DNA of 64,000 nt from Paenibacillus pectinilyticus (GTDB lineage Bacteria; Bacillota; Bacilli; Paenibacillales; NBRC-103111): NCBI RefSeq assembly GCF_001700435.1, contig NZ_LYPC01000027.1, positions 860,433 to 924,432 on the forward strand, given 5' to 3'. Shown piece by piece: positions 7,099-15,628 of this stretch. The translations under genes were made by a program, and so were the position numbers. The stretch's first letter is position 1. Every line of letters begins with the position of its first letter. The notes below the pieces were generated by a model. It was not told the DNA's origin. It searched no databases and saw only the letters and a program-made list of their open reading frames with translations.

Positions 7099-8577
7099 AT
7101 GTCCATTCGTGTAAAATTATTAATTTCCTATGCGGCCATGTTGGTCGTGCCACTTGTTATGATGATTATCACCGCAGCGTTGCTCGTTCTTGTTTTTCGC
7201 GGCGATTTCCAAGGTATTCGCGATCAATTACAAACAGGCGTTGGGTTATTTGATAATCAGAATGTGGAACATACAATGAGAGATTTGAAACGAACATCCG
7301 AGAAAAATCCCGCTATACTATCCGATGTGAGCTATCTAGCGGATGTCGATCAAGATCTTACAACGAACAACGCGAAATTGATCGTTCGGAGAGAGAATAC
7401 GTTTGTATATGTTTCTCCTTCGCTTCAGACATCCGAAGTTCTCAAGAATTTACCTAGCTTTAAGCATCCTGGACATCCGGAGATGGAAGATGCCAAGCAT
7501 TATGGTAAAGATTTATTGGAAGTGAACTCCATTGATTTTTATTTTAGCGGACAACAGCCGGGAAGTATTTTTATTGTAACAACCGTTAACCCTCTCGTTA
7601 ACTTTGCCCAAAAGTTTTTTCCTATACTTTTTCTCACGCTGCTTATTATTCTGATACTCACACATACGCTTCTCACGATTTATGTCTCTAGAAGTATCGT
7701 TCAGCCGCTTCGTAAGCTCAAGAATGCCATGAAACGGATTCAAGCGGGAGACCTGGATTTCCAAGTCCAGATTACGAATAAAGATGAAATCGGACAGCTG
7801 AGTATCGCTTTTGAACAAATGCGTAAACAATTAAAGGAATCGATTCAAACACAAATTCAATATGAAGATAACCGCAAAGAGCTGATTTCGAATATCTCTC
7901 ACGATATCCGTACACCGCTTACCGCAATCAGGGGGTATGTGGATGGTTTAGGAGATGGCATTGCTGATACACCGGATAAAAAACAGAAATACATTGACAT
8001 TATTTCGTCCAAAGCCGAAGAGATGGATCACTTAATTGATGAATTATTTCTATACTCCAAATTGGATCTGAAGCGAGTACCTTTTCATTTTGAAATCGTA
8101 GATTTCGCCTCTTTTTTATTAGACTGGTCAGATGAGTTGGATTTCGAGCTTGGTAAAAAAGGCGTTTATTATAAGTCAGATATCATCTTAGAGGAACAGG
8201 TTCTGGTCTCGATCGATCGGGATAAATTGAAACGTGTCTTCTCGAATATTTTAGATAATTCCTTGAAATATTTGAATAAAACAGACAAATGTATTACGCT
8301 GCACGCGAAGTTAATCGGAGAATACGTCATGATTGAAATCACAGATAATGGGAGTGGCGTTGATGCCGATGCACTTCCTCATATTTTTGATCGGTTTTAC
8401 CGGGCAGATCCCTCACGTAACAGTCAACAAGGGGGAAGCGGTCTTGGACTTGCGATTTCTAAACAAATGATCGAAGGCCATGGCGGTACGATTGAAGCCC
8501 ACAGCGTCAAGGATGAAGGCACGTGTATCACGATAAAATTGCCGCTTAAAGGGCTTAAAGATGGTGAGAAGGCATGA
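7099..8577 (+). CDS. Sensor histidine kinase, HAMP type
   Basis: A 492-residue kinase. Helix 1 (about 8-33) and helix 2 (about 175-198) enclose a roughly 140-residue outside sensor domain. A HAMP linker follows (SIVQPLRKLKNAMKRIQAGDL), then the H-box ISNISHDIRTPLTAIRG with His268, the N-box NILDNSLKY, DNGSGV and GGSGLGLAI of the ATPase domain. ATG at 7099 follows GCGGGGA and begins a proper membrane anchor. Its stop overlaps the next start by 4 bases (ATGA). The linked exporter suggests it senses an envelope-active compound. Confidence 0.85.
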   Translation: MSIRVKLLISYAAMLVVPLVMMIITAALLVLVFRGDFQGIRDQLQTGVGLFDNQNVEHTMRDLKRTSEKNPAILSDVSYLADVDQDLTTNNAKLIVRRENTFVYVSPSLQTSEVLKNLPSFKHPGHPEMEDAKHYGKDLLEVNSIDFYFSGQQPGSIFIVTTVNPLVNFAQKFFPILFLTLLIILILTHTLLTIYVSRSIVQPLRKLKNAMKRIQAGDLDFQVQITNKDEIGQLSIAFEQMRKQLKESIQTQIQYEDNRKELISNISHDIRTPLTAIRGYVDGLGDGIADTPDKKQKYIDIISSKAEEMDHLIDELFLYSKLDLKRVPFHFEIVDFASFLLDWSDELDFELGKKGVYYKSDIILEEQVLVSIDRDKLKRVFSNILDNSLKYLNKTDKCITLHAKLIGEYVMIEITDNGSGVDADALPHIFDRFYRADPSRNSQQGGSGLGLAISKQMIEGHGGTIEAHSVKDEGTCITIKLPLKGLKDGEKA

Positions 8578-9260
8578 AAAACATACTAATTGTTGAAGAT
8601 GAAGAGCTGATTGCTGAACTCGAAAAGGATTATTTAGAAGTGAGCGGCTTTAAAGTGGACCTAGCTATGGATGGTGAGAAGGGCCTGGAGCTTGGATTAA
8701 GCGGGGACTATGATCTCATTATTCTAGATGTCATGCTGCCGCTGATCAATGGTTTAGAGGTTTGTAGACAGATTCGCGAGAAACACCAGATACCGATCTT
8801 GATGGTTACAGCGAAAAAGGAAGATATCGATGTGATTCGCGGACTCGGACTGGGTGCGGATGATTATATCACCAAACCGTTCAAGCCTGTTGAGCTTGTC
8901 GCTAGAGTCAAGGCACATTTATCTCGCTATGAACGATTAATTGGGACGAAAGAGATGAAAGAAGAGATCCGAATTCACGGACTGCTCATCGATTATGGTT
9001 CAAGACGTGTGTTTATTCATGAGCAAGAAATCAATTTAACGACAAAGGAATTTGATCTCCTGTATTTCCTTGCTATGAATCCGAATCGGGTCTTTAGTAA
9101 GGATCACCTTTTTGAGCGGATATGGGGCATGGATGCTGTGGGAGATTCACAAACCGTGACGGTTCATATTCGTAAAATAAGAGAGAAAATTGAAATCGAG
9201 CCGTCTAACGCGCAATATATTGAAACCGTATGGGGAGCTGGCTATCGCTTTCGCATCTAG
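8574..9260 (+). CDS. Response regulator, OmpR/PhoB family
   Basis: A 228-residue regulator: receiver domain with acidic pocket E8-D9, phospho-acceptor D52 (ILDVMLP) and K101 (ITKPF), then an OmpR-type winged helix (LTTKEFDLLYFLAMNPNRVFS...VTVHIRKIREKIE...ETVWGAGYRF). It is translationally coupled to the upstream kinase through ATGA. It probably controls its own exporter operon and possibly the secreted-protein gene at 4595, whose promoter holds four 11-bp-phased half-sites of the kind this family binds. Confidence 0.88.
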   Translation: MKNILIVEDEELIAELEKDYLEVSGFKVDLAMDGEKGLELGLSGDYDLIILDVMLPLINGLEVCRQIREKHQIPILMVTAKKEDIDVIRGLGLGADDYITKPFKPVELVARVKAHLSRYERLIGTKEMKEEIRIHGLLIDYGSRRVFIHEQEINLTTKEFDLLYFLAMNPNRVFSKDHLFERIWGMDAVGDSQTVTVHIRKIREKIEIEPSNAQYIETVWGAGYRFRI

Positions 9261-9304
9261 TGGTTAGAAGCCCTTTGAAAATAACTTTAGGAAGGATGGT
9301 TCCG

Positions 9305-9475
9305 ATGAAAAATCTAAATCCTTTGGATGAAATCGATGTGTTTTTGCATACCATTCATGATCTTGAAGGGAAAATCACGACGCTCATTCATCGTTCCAAT
9401 TTAACGGAAACCGAAAAAGCGTTCATACTGGAACATATTCTTATCATTCCCGGGAAATGCAGCGAACATGAGTAA
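9305..9475 (+). CDS. Small hypothetical protein, 56 residues
   Basis: A short acidic, predicted alpha-helical protein (NPLDEIDVFLHTIHDLEGKI...NLTETEKAFILEHILI) with one Cys. AAGGATGG lies 5 bases before ATG 9305. It follows the response regulator by 44 bases and is followed by a bidirectional terminator, so it is likely the last gene of the exporter/two-component operon. No family recognised. Confidence 0.55.
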   Translation: MKNLNPLDEIDVFLHTIHDLEGKITTLIHRSNLTETEKAFILEHILIIPGKCSEHE

Positions 9476-9499
9476 CATATGCTGGTATGATTATGGGGA

Positions 9500-9535
9500 A
9501 AAGACCTCCCTCACTACTGTGTGAAGGAGGTCTTT
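9500..9535. terminator. Bidirectional terminator
   Basis: AAAGACCTCC pairs with GGAGGTCTTT, with an inner TCAC/GTGA stem. It separates the converging exporter operon and the minus-strand NlpC/P60 gene. Confidence 0.85.
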
Positions 9536-9549
9536 CGCTATGTCATCTC

Positions 9550-10071
9550 TTATTTAATTACACGACGAGCTGTCTTGTAATGCGTGCTCCACCAACCCGA
9601 ATTCATATCCGAAATGGTTACACCAGGGCTTCCGTAGGTATGCATGATCTTCCCATTCCCGATATAAATACCGACGTGATGGATGGGGGAGTAGAAGAAC
9701 ACAAGATCCCCTGGTTGAAGCTGATTTCTAGGTACATAGGACCCGACTTGAGACTGTGCCTGTGAGGAACGCGGCAAGCTAATCCCATTCTTCCCATACA
9801 CATATTGTGTAAAAGATGAACAGTCAAATGAGCTTGTCACGCCTTTCTGGGCTCCGAAGTTGTAACGAACACCAAGATAGTTCTTACCTAGTGCAATGAT
9901 GCTCCCAGCCTTGCCAGAAACGGAAGTCGACGCGGCTGTTGTTGTTGTGTTAGCAGTAGCGGCATGTGCCGCTTGCGGTGCACCCATGATGGAAATGGAA
10001 ACAAATAAGGAAACACTAAGTGTAATTCCTAATAGCGACTTTTTCAGGCGATTCGTCTTCATCGTTTTCAT
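9550..10071 (-). CDS. Secreted NlpC/P60 cysteine peptidase
   Basis: A 173-residue wall hydrolase. Signal peptide about 1-37, cleaved after AHA; a Thr/Ala/Ser linker to about 50; then an NlpC/P60 domain. Catalytic residues visible are C84 (SSFDCSSFTQYVY), H132 (HHVGIYIG) and a third polar residue, probably H144 (IMHTYG). The family cuts the D-Glu to diamino-acid bond of peptidoglycan stems. There is no LysM or SH3 targeting module, so it is a minimal single-domain enzyme. AAGGAGG lies about 10 bases upstream of the ATG. It stands alone, and the converging terminator marks its 3' end. Confidence 0.88.
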   Translation of the reverse strand: MKTMKTNRLKKSLLGITLSVSLFVSISIMGAPQAAHAATANTTTTAASTSVSGKAGSIIALGKNYLGVRYNFGAQKGVTSSFDCSSFTQYVYGKNGISLPRSSQAQSQVGSYVPRNQLQPGDLVFFYSPIHHVGIYIGNGKIMHTYGSPGVTISDMNSGWWSTHYKTARRVIK

Positions 10072-10235
10072 GAGTAGATATCCTCCTTAAGGATCGTGTA
10101 TTAGGCTTTCACCTGAGATAACCTTAACACATATGAAACATCCTAAGGATTACCAAGTCATTCATTTGGCGAGTAAACATACGATAGGAACGCCGTTTAT
10201 TAGAAAACGATGAGAGTTCACTGAGCAAATATCTA

Positions 10236-10263
10236 TTGACATCTTCACATGAGATTTTAATAA
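10236..10263 (+). promoter_or_regulatory. Candidate sigma-A promoter
   Basis: TTGACA (10236-10241), 16 bases, then TAATAA (10258-10263), about 60 bases before the COG4705-like gene. The -35 is perfect. Confidence 0.45.
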
Positions 10264-10321
10264 AGAGCTTGTACAATAGCGATAGTTGATTTGAAATAGA
10301 GAAAGGAAGAAGGTCTTACAG

Positions 10322-11128
10322 ATGAATAAGAACCCATCATTATCGAATGCAATGAATCAAATGAAAGGCTTAGCGGCTAAAGTTCCAGAAATAACCCTAT
10401 ACTTTTGGATTACGAAGCTTTTAACAACAGGCATGGGTGAGGTAGCCTCAGATTATTTATTTGAGCATTTAAACCCGTTGATTTCCGCTCCTTTAAGCGT
10501 CGTTATTTTTATTATTGCGATGATCTTACAATTTAAGGTTCGTCGATATATACCTGGCGTGTATTGGTTAGTCGTCGTGATGGTTAGTATCTTCGGGACA
10601 ATGGCCGCAGATGTCGTTCGTGTGGGACTCGGAATTCCCTATGTCGTTTCGACGATATTCTTTATTGTAGCCTTAGCAGCTATTCTATTTACTTGGTATG
10701 CCAAAGAGAAGACACTGTCGGTCCATAGTATATTCACTCGCCGCCGCGAGGTCTTCTACTGGCTTACAGTACTTACTACGTTCGCACTTGGCACATCAGC
10801 AGGCGACTTGACTGCGACGAATATGCATTTAGGTTATTTCGCATCTGGCATCGTATTTACTTGCTTGTTAGCCATTCCTGCTATCGGTTTTTGGTTGTTT
10901 GGTCTGAAAGAAATTATCGCTTTCTGGTTCGCCTACATCTTAACGCGTCCAGTCGGCGCCTCTTTCTCAGATTGGTTATCGGCTACTCATGCCAATGGCG
11001 GTATGGGATATGGCAGTGGGCCGGTCAGCCTCGTGTTAACGATCTTCATTATTATTTTCGTCGTTTTCCGCGGAGGTACAGCGGCTAAGGGAACAAAGGG
11101 TGAAGAAGATTTGGTAGAAGCGGTGTAA
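10322..11128 (+). CDS. Integral membrane protein, COG4705-like
   Basis: A 268-residue protein with about eight membrane helices. It carries a fourfold motif, a Gly followed by an Asp within a helix: TTGMGEVASDY (35-45), FGTMAADVV (91-99), LGTSAGDLTA (156-165) and VGASFSDWLS (211-220). The Asp residues fall at 44, 97, 162 and 217. This resembles the uncharacterised COG4705 family and suggests internal duplication with acidic residues in the membrane, as in ion or substrate carriers. AGAAAGGAAGAAGG precedes the ATG. The molecular function is unknown. It is monocistronic, with its own promoter and terminator. Confidence 0.7.
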   Translation: MNKNPSLSNAMNQMKGLAAKVPEITLYFWITKLLTTGMGEVASDYLFEHLNPLISAPLSVVIFIIAMILQFKVRRYIPGVYWLVVVMVSIFGTMAADVVRVGLGIPYVVSTIFFIVALAAILFTWYAKEKTLSVHSIFTRRREVFYWLTVLTTFALGTSAGDLTATNMHLGYFASGIVFTCLLAIPAIGFWLFGLKEIIAFWFAYILTRPVGASFSDWLSATHANGGMGYGSGPVSLVLTIFIIIFVVFRGGTAAKGTKGEEDLVEAV

Positions 11129-11147
11129 TCGAATCGATTCCATAGAT

Positions 11148-11184
11148 AAAGATGACTTTGAGAATCTTCAAAGTCATCTTTTTT
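11148..11184 (+). terminator. Rho-independent terminator
   Basis: AAAGATGACTTTGA, a short loop, then TTCAAAGTCATCTTT and further T. It ends the COG4705-like transcript. Confidence 0.85.
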
Positions 11185-11300
11185 GCATAATATGAATACA
11201 TTTTAATCTTCTATCCTACCTATTTGTCCACGACATATATAGGAACGTGCATATAATTAATACGTATCTTATGTACATCGGAGATGAGGGAATAACAGAA

Positions 11301-12272
11301 ATGAGGCGTCTTAAGATAGTTCAAGTGATATCAAATGTCCCTAACGCCAGACCGATTCCTTCTCGAAAGGAAGGAGGGACGGAGAAAATTGTTTATGAAC
11401 TTACGGAGAGTTTGGTTAAGCGTGGGCATCATGTTTATGTTTTCGCGGCAAAAGGGAGTAGGACTAGCGCTAGATTGATCACCTATCCGCAACATCTCAA
11501 GAAAAAGGGAATCAGACAGTTCGTGCTTAAAAAGATGCCGCCTAAGGTTGATATTATTCACGATCATACCTTTAACTCGGCTATTGGAAAAGCAAGAATC
11601 AAAGTCCCAACGATTTGTACGTTACACATGCCTTCGAGGAATAGAGTGAGGTTTCCTGTTTATGTAAGTAAAAGAGCGAGAGCGGTCATGGGGAAAAACA
11701 GAGGTTATTATGTTTACAACGGTATTAATCCCAAAGAATATGAGTTCAGTTCTATAAAAAAAGATTATCTCTTATTTATGGGGAGAATCATCAAGGAGAA
11801 AGGTATTTTGCATGCGATTGAGATCGCAGAGAAAACAAGGAAACAATTAATCATTGCCGGCCCAATCAAAGACAAGGCTTTATTTCGAAAAAAGATTCTT
11901 CCCCGTATTCTACGTAATCCTCGCATTCATTATGTAGGTGCAGTTGGAGGTAAAAGGAAGCAAAATCTGCTTAAACATGCAAGCTGTTTATTGTTTCCTT
12001 CAACTTGGGAAGAACCATTTGGTCTAGTCATGATCGAAGCTATGGCTTGCGGGACCCCTGTTATTGCTTTAAAGCGCGGAGCAGTTTCTGAGGTGTTAGC
12101 AGGTTTCCCACAATTGATCTGTCATACAGTATCTGAAATGATTGAAAAGGTTAACAAGGGATATTACCCCTCCCCTTATCTCCTTCGTAACTACGTGAAA
12201 CGTAGATTTAGCAGAGACAGAATGGTTACTCGTTATGTACACTTATATCGCAAACTTGTGCGGAGGAAATAG
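11301..12272 (+). CDS. Glycosyltransferase family 4, CotSA-like
   Basis: A 323-residue GT-B glycosyltransferase. The N-terminal part shows the acceptor-side loop SRKEGGTEKIVYELTESLVKRGH. The C-terminal part shows FMGRIIKEKGI and EEPFGLVMIEAMACGTPVIA, whose E-x7-E pair contacts the sugar nucleotide. It is short for GT4 because the middle is compact, and it is very Lys/Arg-rich. ATG 11301 follows GATGAGGG; an upstream in-frame ATG at 11247 has no Shine-Dalgarno. It is followed after 5 bases by an ATP-grasp gene, so it probably makes a spore-surface glycan together with that protein. The sugar is not predictable. Confidence 0.8.
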   Translation: MRRLKIVQVISNVPNARPIPSRKEGGTEKIVYELTESLVKRGHHVYVFAAKGSRTSARLITYPQHLKKKGIRQFVLKKMPPKVDIIHDHTFNSAIGKARIKVPTICTLHMPSRNRVRFPVYVSKRARAVMGKNRGYYVYNGINPKEYEFSSIKKDYLLFMGRIIKEKGILHAIEIAEKTRKQLIIAGPIKDKALFRKKILPRILRNPRIHYVGAVGGKRKQNLLKHASCLLFPSTWEEPFGLVMIEAMACGTPVIALKRGAVSEVLAGFPQLICHTVSEMIEKVNKGYYPSPYLLRNYVKRRFSRDRMVTRYVHLYRKLVRRK

Positions 12273-12277
12273 GCGGA

Positions 12278-13471
12278 TTGCAAGAAAGTTTTTATGATAA
12301 CAATCTAATCCAGCAAAATGGGCAATTACCGTGTATGGCACGGGTTATGACTAATATGCTATACCATAGTGAACGGAATGGTGGTGTATCCATGCATCAA
12401 AGCGTAGGTATCCTTTTGGATCGCGAGACATTTCGAAGAATTCCCAGCCGACGAACAGGTAATGAACGACTAGCTCTTTATAATAAAGCGGCGAAAGAAC
12501 TTGATTTGAAGTTGTTTTATATGTCGCTAGAACAAGTTGGGACAAATTCGGCACTCGGATATACGTATAATAAAGCGAAGTATCGGCTTGAAAGACAATC
12601 CATTCCTAAAGTCACACATAATCGTCAAATCGCGTTATCTCCCTCCCTAAAGGCTAAACTTAAGCTCTTATCTAAATCTAGCCTGATATTCAATCGCCAA
12701 AATCGTTATGATAAGTTTAAGATCTACAAGTTGATCTATCAGAATCCAGAATTACGAGAATATTTACCCGTCTCGATGAGATACTCACAAGCGCGGCTTA
12801 AGGATGCTATGAATACGTATTCTTCCTTATTCATTAAACCAACGAACAACAGTGTCGGCGATGGCATTATCAAATTGAAGAAGCAGCAAAGCGGGAATTG
12901 GCTATTCTATTGGAAAAAAGGGAGTCCCAAATCTTTATCAAGTCAGCAAGTGGTTAACAGGGTCAATAAATACGTGGGCAGACAGCATTATATGATTCAG
13001 GAAGCCATCCCTTTGGCAACCTATCATGGCAGACCGTATGATTTGCGTGTATCTGTACAGCGTGGAGCAACAGGAAGTTGGCAGGTAACTGGGATGATTG
13101 GCAGGGTCGCTGCGAAAGGGAGACACGTGACGAACGTCGCGAAGGGCGGAAAGCCGAAGAAAGTCGAGACGTTATTTCGGACGAGCGAATTCGAGCCTGA
13201 AGCGATGAAAACTGCTATTCGCGCCGTAGCTTTGAAAATAATGAATGATTTGAGCGGAAAGCTTCTACATGTAGCGGACGTTGGACTTGATCTCGGTATA
13301 GATACGCAGGGCCATATTAAACTCATCGAGATGAATGGGCGAGATCAGCGGTATACATTCAAAAAGGCAAAGATGCATGCAACCTTTTATCGAACATATG
13401 AGACGCCACTGCAATATGCTAAATATCTATTAACCCAAAAAAGCACCACGATAATGACGAGGAAAAGATAA
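12278..13471 (+). CDS. YheC/YheD-family ATP-grasp protein, full length
   Basis: A 397-residue protein and the only one of the three YheC/YheD paralogues here with the N-terminal domain (GILLDRETFRRIPS...) ahead of the ATP-grasp core. Core motifs are LFIKPTNNSVGDGIIKL, RPYDLRVSVQRG and GLDLGIDTQGHIKLIEMN. I infer a spore coat-associated role from family membership. The start is TTG at 12278, with GGAGG about 11 bases before it; an in-frame ATG at 12392 is possible. It lies 5 bases after the GT4 gene, an operon typical of spore-surface glycan loci, and ends at a bidirectional terminator. Confidence 0.8.
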   Translation: MQESFYDNNLIQQNGQLPCMARVMTNMLYHSERNGGVSMHQSVGILLDRETFRRIPSRRTGNERLALYNKAAKELDLKLFYMSLEQVGTNSALGYTYNKAKYRLERQSIPKVTHNRQIALSPSLKAKLKLLSKSSLIFNRQNRYDKFKIYKLIYQNPELREYLPVSMRYSQARLKDAMNTYSSLFIKPTNNSVGDGIIKLKKQQSGNWLFYWKKGSPKSLSSQQVVNRVNKYVGRQHYMIQEAIPLATYHGRPYDLRVSVQRGATGSWQVTGMIGRVAAKGRHVTNVAKGGKPKKVETLFRTSEFEPEAMKTAIRAVALKIMNDLSGKLLHVADVGLDLGIDTQGHIKLIEMNGRDQRYTFKKAKMHATFYRTYETPLQYAKYLLTQKSTTIMTRKR

Positions 13472-13474
13472 TGG

Positions 13475-13513
13475 AAACCCTTCAACTCTTACATGAGAGT
13501 GTTGAAGGGTTTT
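13475..13513. terminator. Bidirectional terminator
   Basis: AAACCCTTCAAC pairs with GTTGAAGGGTTT; an inner TCT/AGA extends the stem. It serves the plus-strand ATP-grasp gene and the converging minus-strand kinase gene. Confidence 0.85.
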
Positions 13514-14859
13514 CTAGTTGGGATTACTATCATTACCTCTGTTCCTCTATCCCGTTCACTATTGATTTGGATCGTTCCCTGGTGAAGATGGACGATAGCT
13601 TTAGCAATGGCCAAACCTAAACCAGATCCGCCGGTTTGGCGGCTTCTGGAGCGGTCTACACGGTAAAATCGATCAAAGATGAATGGCAATTCTTCAGCAG
13701 GAATCCCAATCCCATCATCCACAATGCGGATACATAGTAATGATTCCTGATGGTCTACGTACATAACGATACGTTGCTTCACATATTTCAAAGCGTTATC
13801 CAGGGTTATTAGGAGGACCTGCTTCATTTGCAAGCGATCCGCTTCCAAGAGCAGTTTATTCTCAGAAGTGATAAGGTGGATCTCTTTCGTGGAGAGAGGC
13901 TGAAGCAGCTGAATGGTTTCCTTACAAAGGGTTACTAGATCAAATTGGCTATAGGTTAGCCGCGTTTCTTGTTCTAATTCAGCTAGCTCAAGTAACTGAT
14001 TCGTAACATGCTTCATACGTTGGCTTTCTGCATGAACAGCTTCTATAGCTTCCATATGGAGTTCCAGATTCTCGAAGCCCCATCTTCGGATAAGGGAAGT
14101 GTAACCTTCAATGATCGTAATAGAAGTTTTAAATTCATGGGAAGCATCGGAGATAAACTGCTGTTGTTTGAGCATGCTTATCTCGATCCGCTCCATCATA
14201 TGATTAAATGTTTCAGATAACTGATACAGCTCATCCTTAGACTTTCGATCCATCGGAAGCTTTTTGATTGCCAGACTCGTTTCAATTTCTTTCATTATTT
14301 TTGTCATACGAGAAAGGGGGAGGAATAGGAGACGAGACATTAGTAAACTGCCAGTAAGCGAGATCATAATGGCCCCAATAGCAACAAAGCATATAATGAT
14401 AATTAAGTTATTTAGTTGTTGTTCTAACTCAACCGGCTTAGAGATGATCTCCAAGGTGCCTATAATCTCGGTTCCCTGTCGAAGGGGGGACTGAACAATC
14501 AGAATGGTTTGATCCTGAAAGGTATCGGTATAGGAATGATCGATTTCTGAGTATTGTGGCGGAATTGCCAATAAATCGGCATTGTTAGAAACCTGACTCC
14601 TCACTGTAGAGCTCTTATCTATGATACGAATCGTTGCGTGCTGCGGAAGATATTTATTTAAAACGCGGTTATTATTTGCTTGCATCAGTACAGAAGGAGA
14701 TAGTTGTTCAGTAATCTCATTTGCCGTATCTTGGAGGGCTTCCATCGCTTCTTCTTTTTCAAATTTCGCGTAGAAAAAATAGATAACGAAAATAAGCGGT
14801 ATTAGAATCGCGATAAGCCAAGAGAAGGATAGCAGGGAGGCTTTCGTTTTAATTTTCAT
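13489..14859 (-). CDS. Sensor histidine kinase with an altered H-box
   Basis: A 456-residue kinase: helix 1 about 10-30, outside domain about 32-150, helix 2 about 152-172, HAMP, then the catalytic core. The H-box reads SDASHEFKTSITIIEGY with His241; the proline that almost always follows HE(L/F)(R/K)T is Ser246 here. The ATPase motifs are intact: LDNALKY, DDGIGIP, FDRFYR, GGSGLGLAIAK. The His and the Thr used in phosphatase activity remain, so it may still be active with a changed kinase/phosphatase balance. It follows its regulator by 5 bases. The sequence resembles the kinase at 22665-24086, suggesting paralogous systems. Confidence 0.85.
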   Translation of the reverse strand: MKIKTKASLLSFSWLIAILIPLIFVIYFFYAKFEKEEAMEALQDTANEITEQLSPSVLMQANNNRVLNKYLPQHATIRIIDKSSTVRSQVSNNADLLAIPPQYSEIDHSYTDTFQDQTILIVQSPLRQGTEIIGTLEIISKPVELEQQLNNLIIIICFVAIGAIMISLTGSLLMSRLLFLPLSRMTKIMKEIETSLAIKKLPMDRKSKDELYQLSETFNHMMERIEISMLKQQQFISDASHEFKTSITIIEGYTSLIRRWGFENLELHMEAIEAVHAESQRMKHVTNQLLELAELEQETRLTYSQFDLVTLCKETIQLLQPLSTKEIHLITSENKLLLEADRLQMKQVLLITLDNALKYVKQRIVMYVDHQESLLCIRIVDDGIGIPAEELPFIFDRFYRVDRSRSRQTGGSGLGLAIAKAIVHLHQGTIQINSERDRGTEVMIVIPTRKPFNTLM

Positions 14860-14864
14860 CCTAA

Positions 14865-15563
14865 CTAGACCTCCAAGCAGTAACCAACGCCTCGAATAGA
14901 TCGAATCATCGGATAAGAGGAAGGGAGTTTTTTGCGTACATATCGGATATAGACATCTACGAGATTCGAATTCCCCAGAAAATCATAACCCCATACTTCA
15001 CTCATGATCTGCTCTCGGCTGAGTATTTCATTCGGATGCTCCATCAAATATAGAAAGAGTTCAAACTCTTTTGGCGTAAAATCAACTTTATTGCCGTTCT
15101 GAGAGATCTCCCTCGTTCTAAGATTGACGACAGTTCCTTTCAAGGAAAAAGTTATGGGTTCGAGTTGTACAGATTCGCTTGTTGTCTCTCTAAGTCTACT
15201 GTGATCGCGAAGGCAGGCGCGGATACGAGCTAACAGTTCATCCATTTGAAAAGGCTTTGTCACATAATCCTGCCCGCCAAGGTCAAGCCCATTCACAATA
15301 TCTGTGGACGTGCCGCAGGCGGTTAATACGATAACCGGGGTCACCGTATTTACTTTACGGAAAGACGTAAGCAGATCAAATCCATTCATTTGTGGCAGCA
15401 AAATGTCGAGCAGAATGAGATTCCATTCGGAATTCAATGCTTTCTTCAGTCCTTCAGCGCCATCTAAAGCTAACTCGACCGCATATCCCGCATGAAGGAG
15501 CTCTAATTGAAGAAGCCTGGCGATTCTCTCTTCATCTTCAATGACGAGTATTTTATTGGACAT
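14865..15563 (-). CDS. Response regulator, OmpR/PhoB family
   Basis: A regulator of about 232 residues: receiver with acidic pocket near residue 10, phospho-acceptor D53 (ILLDILLPQMNG) and VTKPF, then an OmpR-type winged helix (FTPKEFELFLYLMEHPNEILS...VDVYIRYVRKKL...RSIRGVGYCLEV). The receiver has GGQDYVTKPF in place of the common GADDY. AAAAGGAG lies 13 bases before ATG 15563 and 4 before a GTG at 15572; either could be the start, and a longer ATG at 15605 is less likely. It sits between a glycosyltransferase gene and its kinase on one strand with short gaps, so the three are probably cotranscribed. Confidence 0.82.
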   Translation of the reverse strand: MSNKILVIEDEERIARLLQLELLHAGYAVELALDGAEGLKKALNSEWNLILLDILLPQMNGFDLLTSFRKVNTVTPVIVLTACGTSTDIVNGLDLGGQDYVTKPFQMDELLARIRACLRDHSRLRETTSESVQLEPITFSLKGTVVNLRTREISQNGNKVDFTPKEFELFLYLMEHPNEILSREQIMSEVWGYDFLGNSNLVDVYIRYVRKKLPSSYPMIRSIRGVGYCLEV

Positions 15564-15628
15564 GCCGACCACACGTCTCCTTTTAAAATCATGTCTTACC
15601 TTCATGGCTGTATAGGCAGTTTATGCTT

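Noticed and set aside
10236..10263. ATGAGAT at 10248 as a minus-strand copy of the TTCTCAT box
   Set aside because: No second box 11 bases away and no -10 at the right distance.
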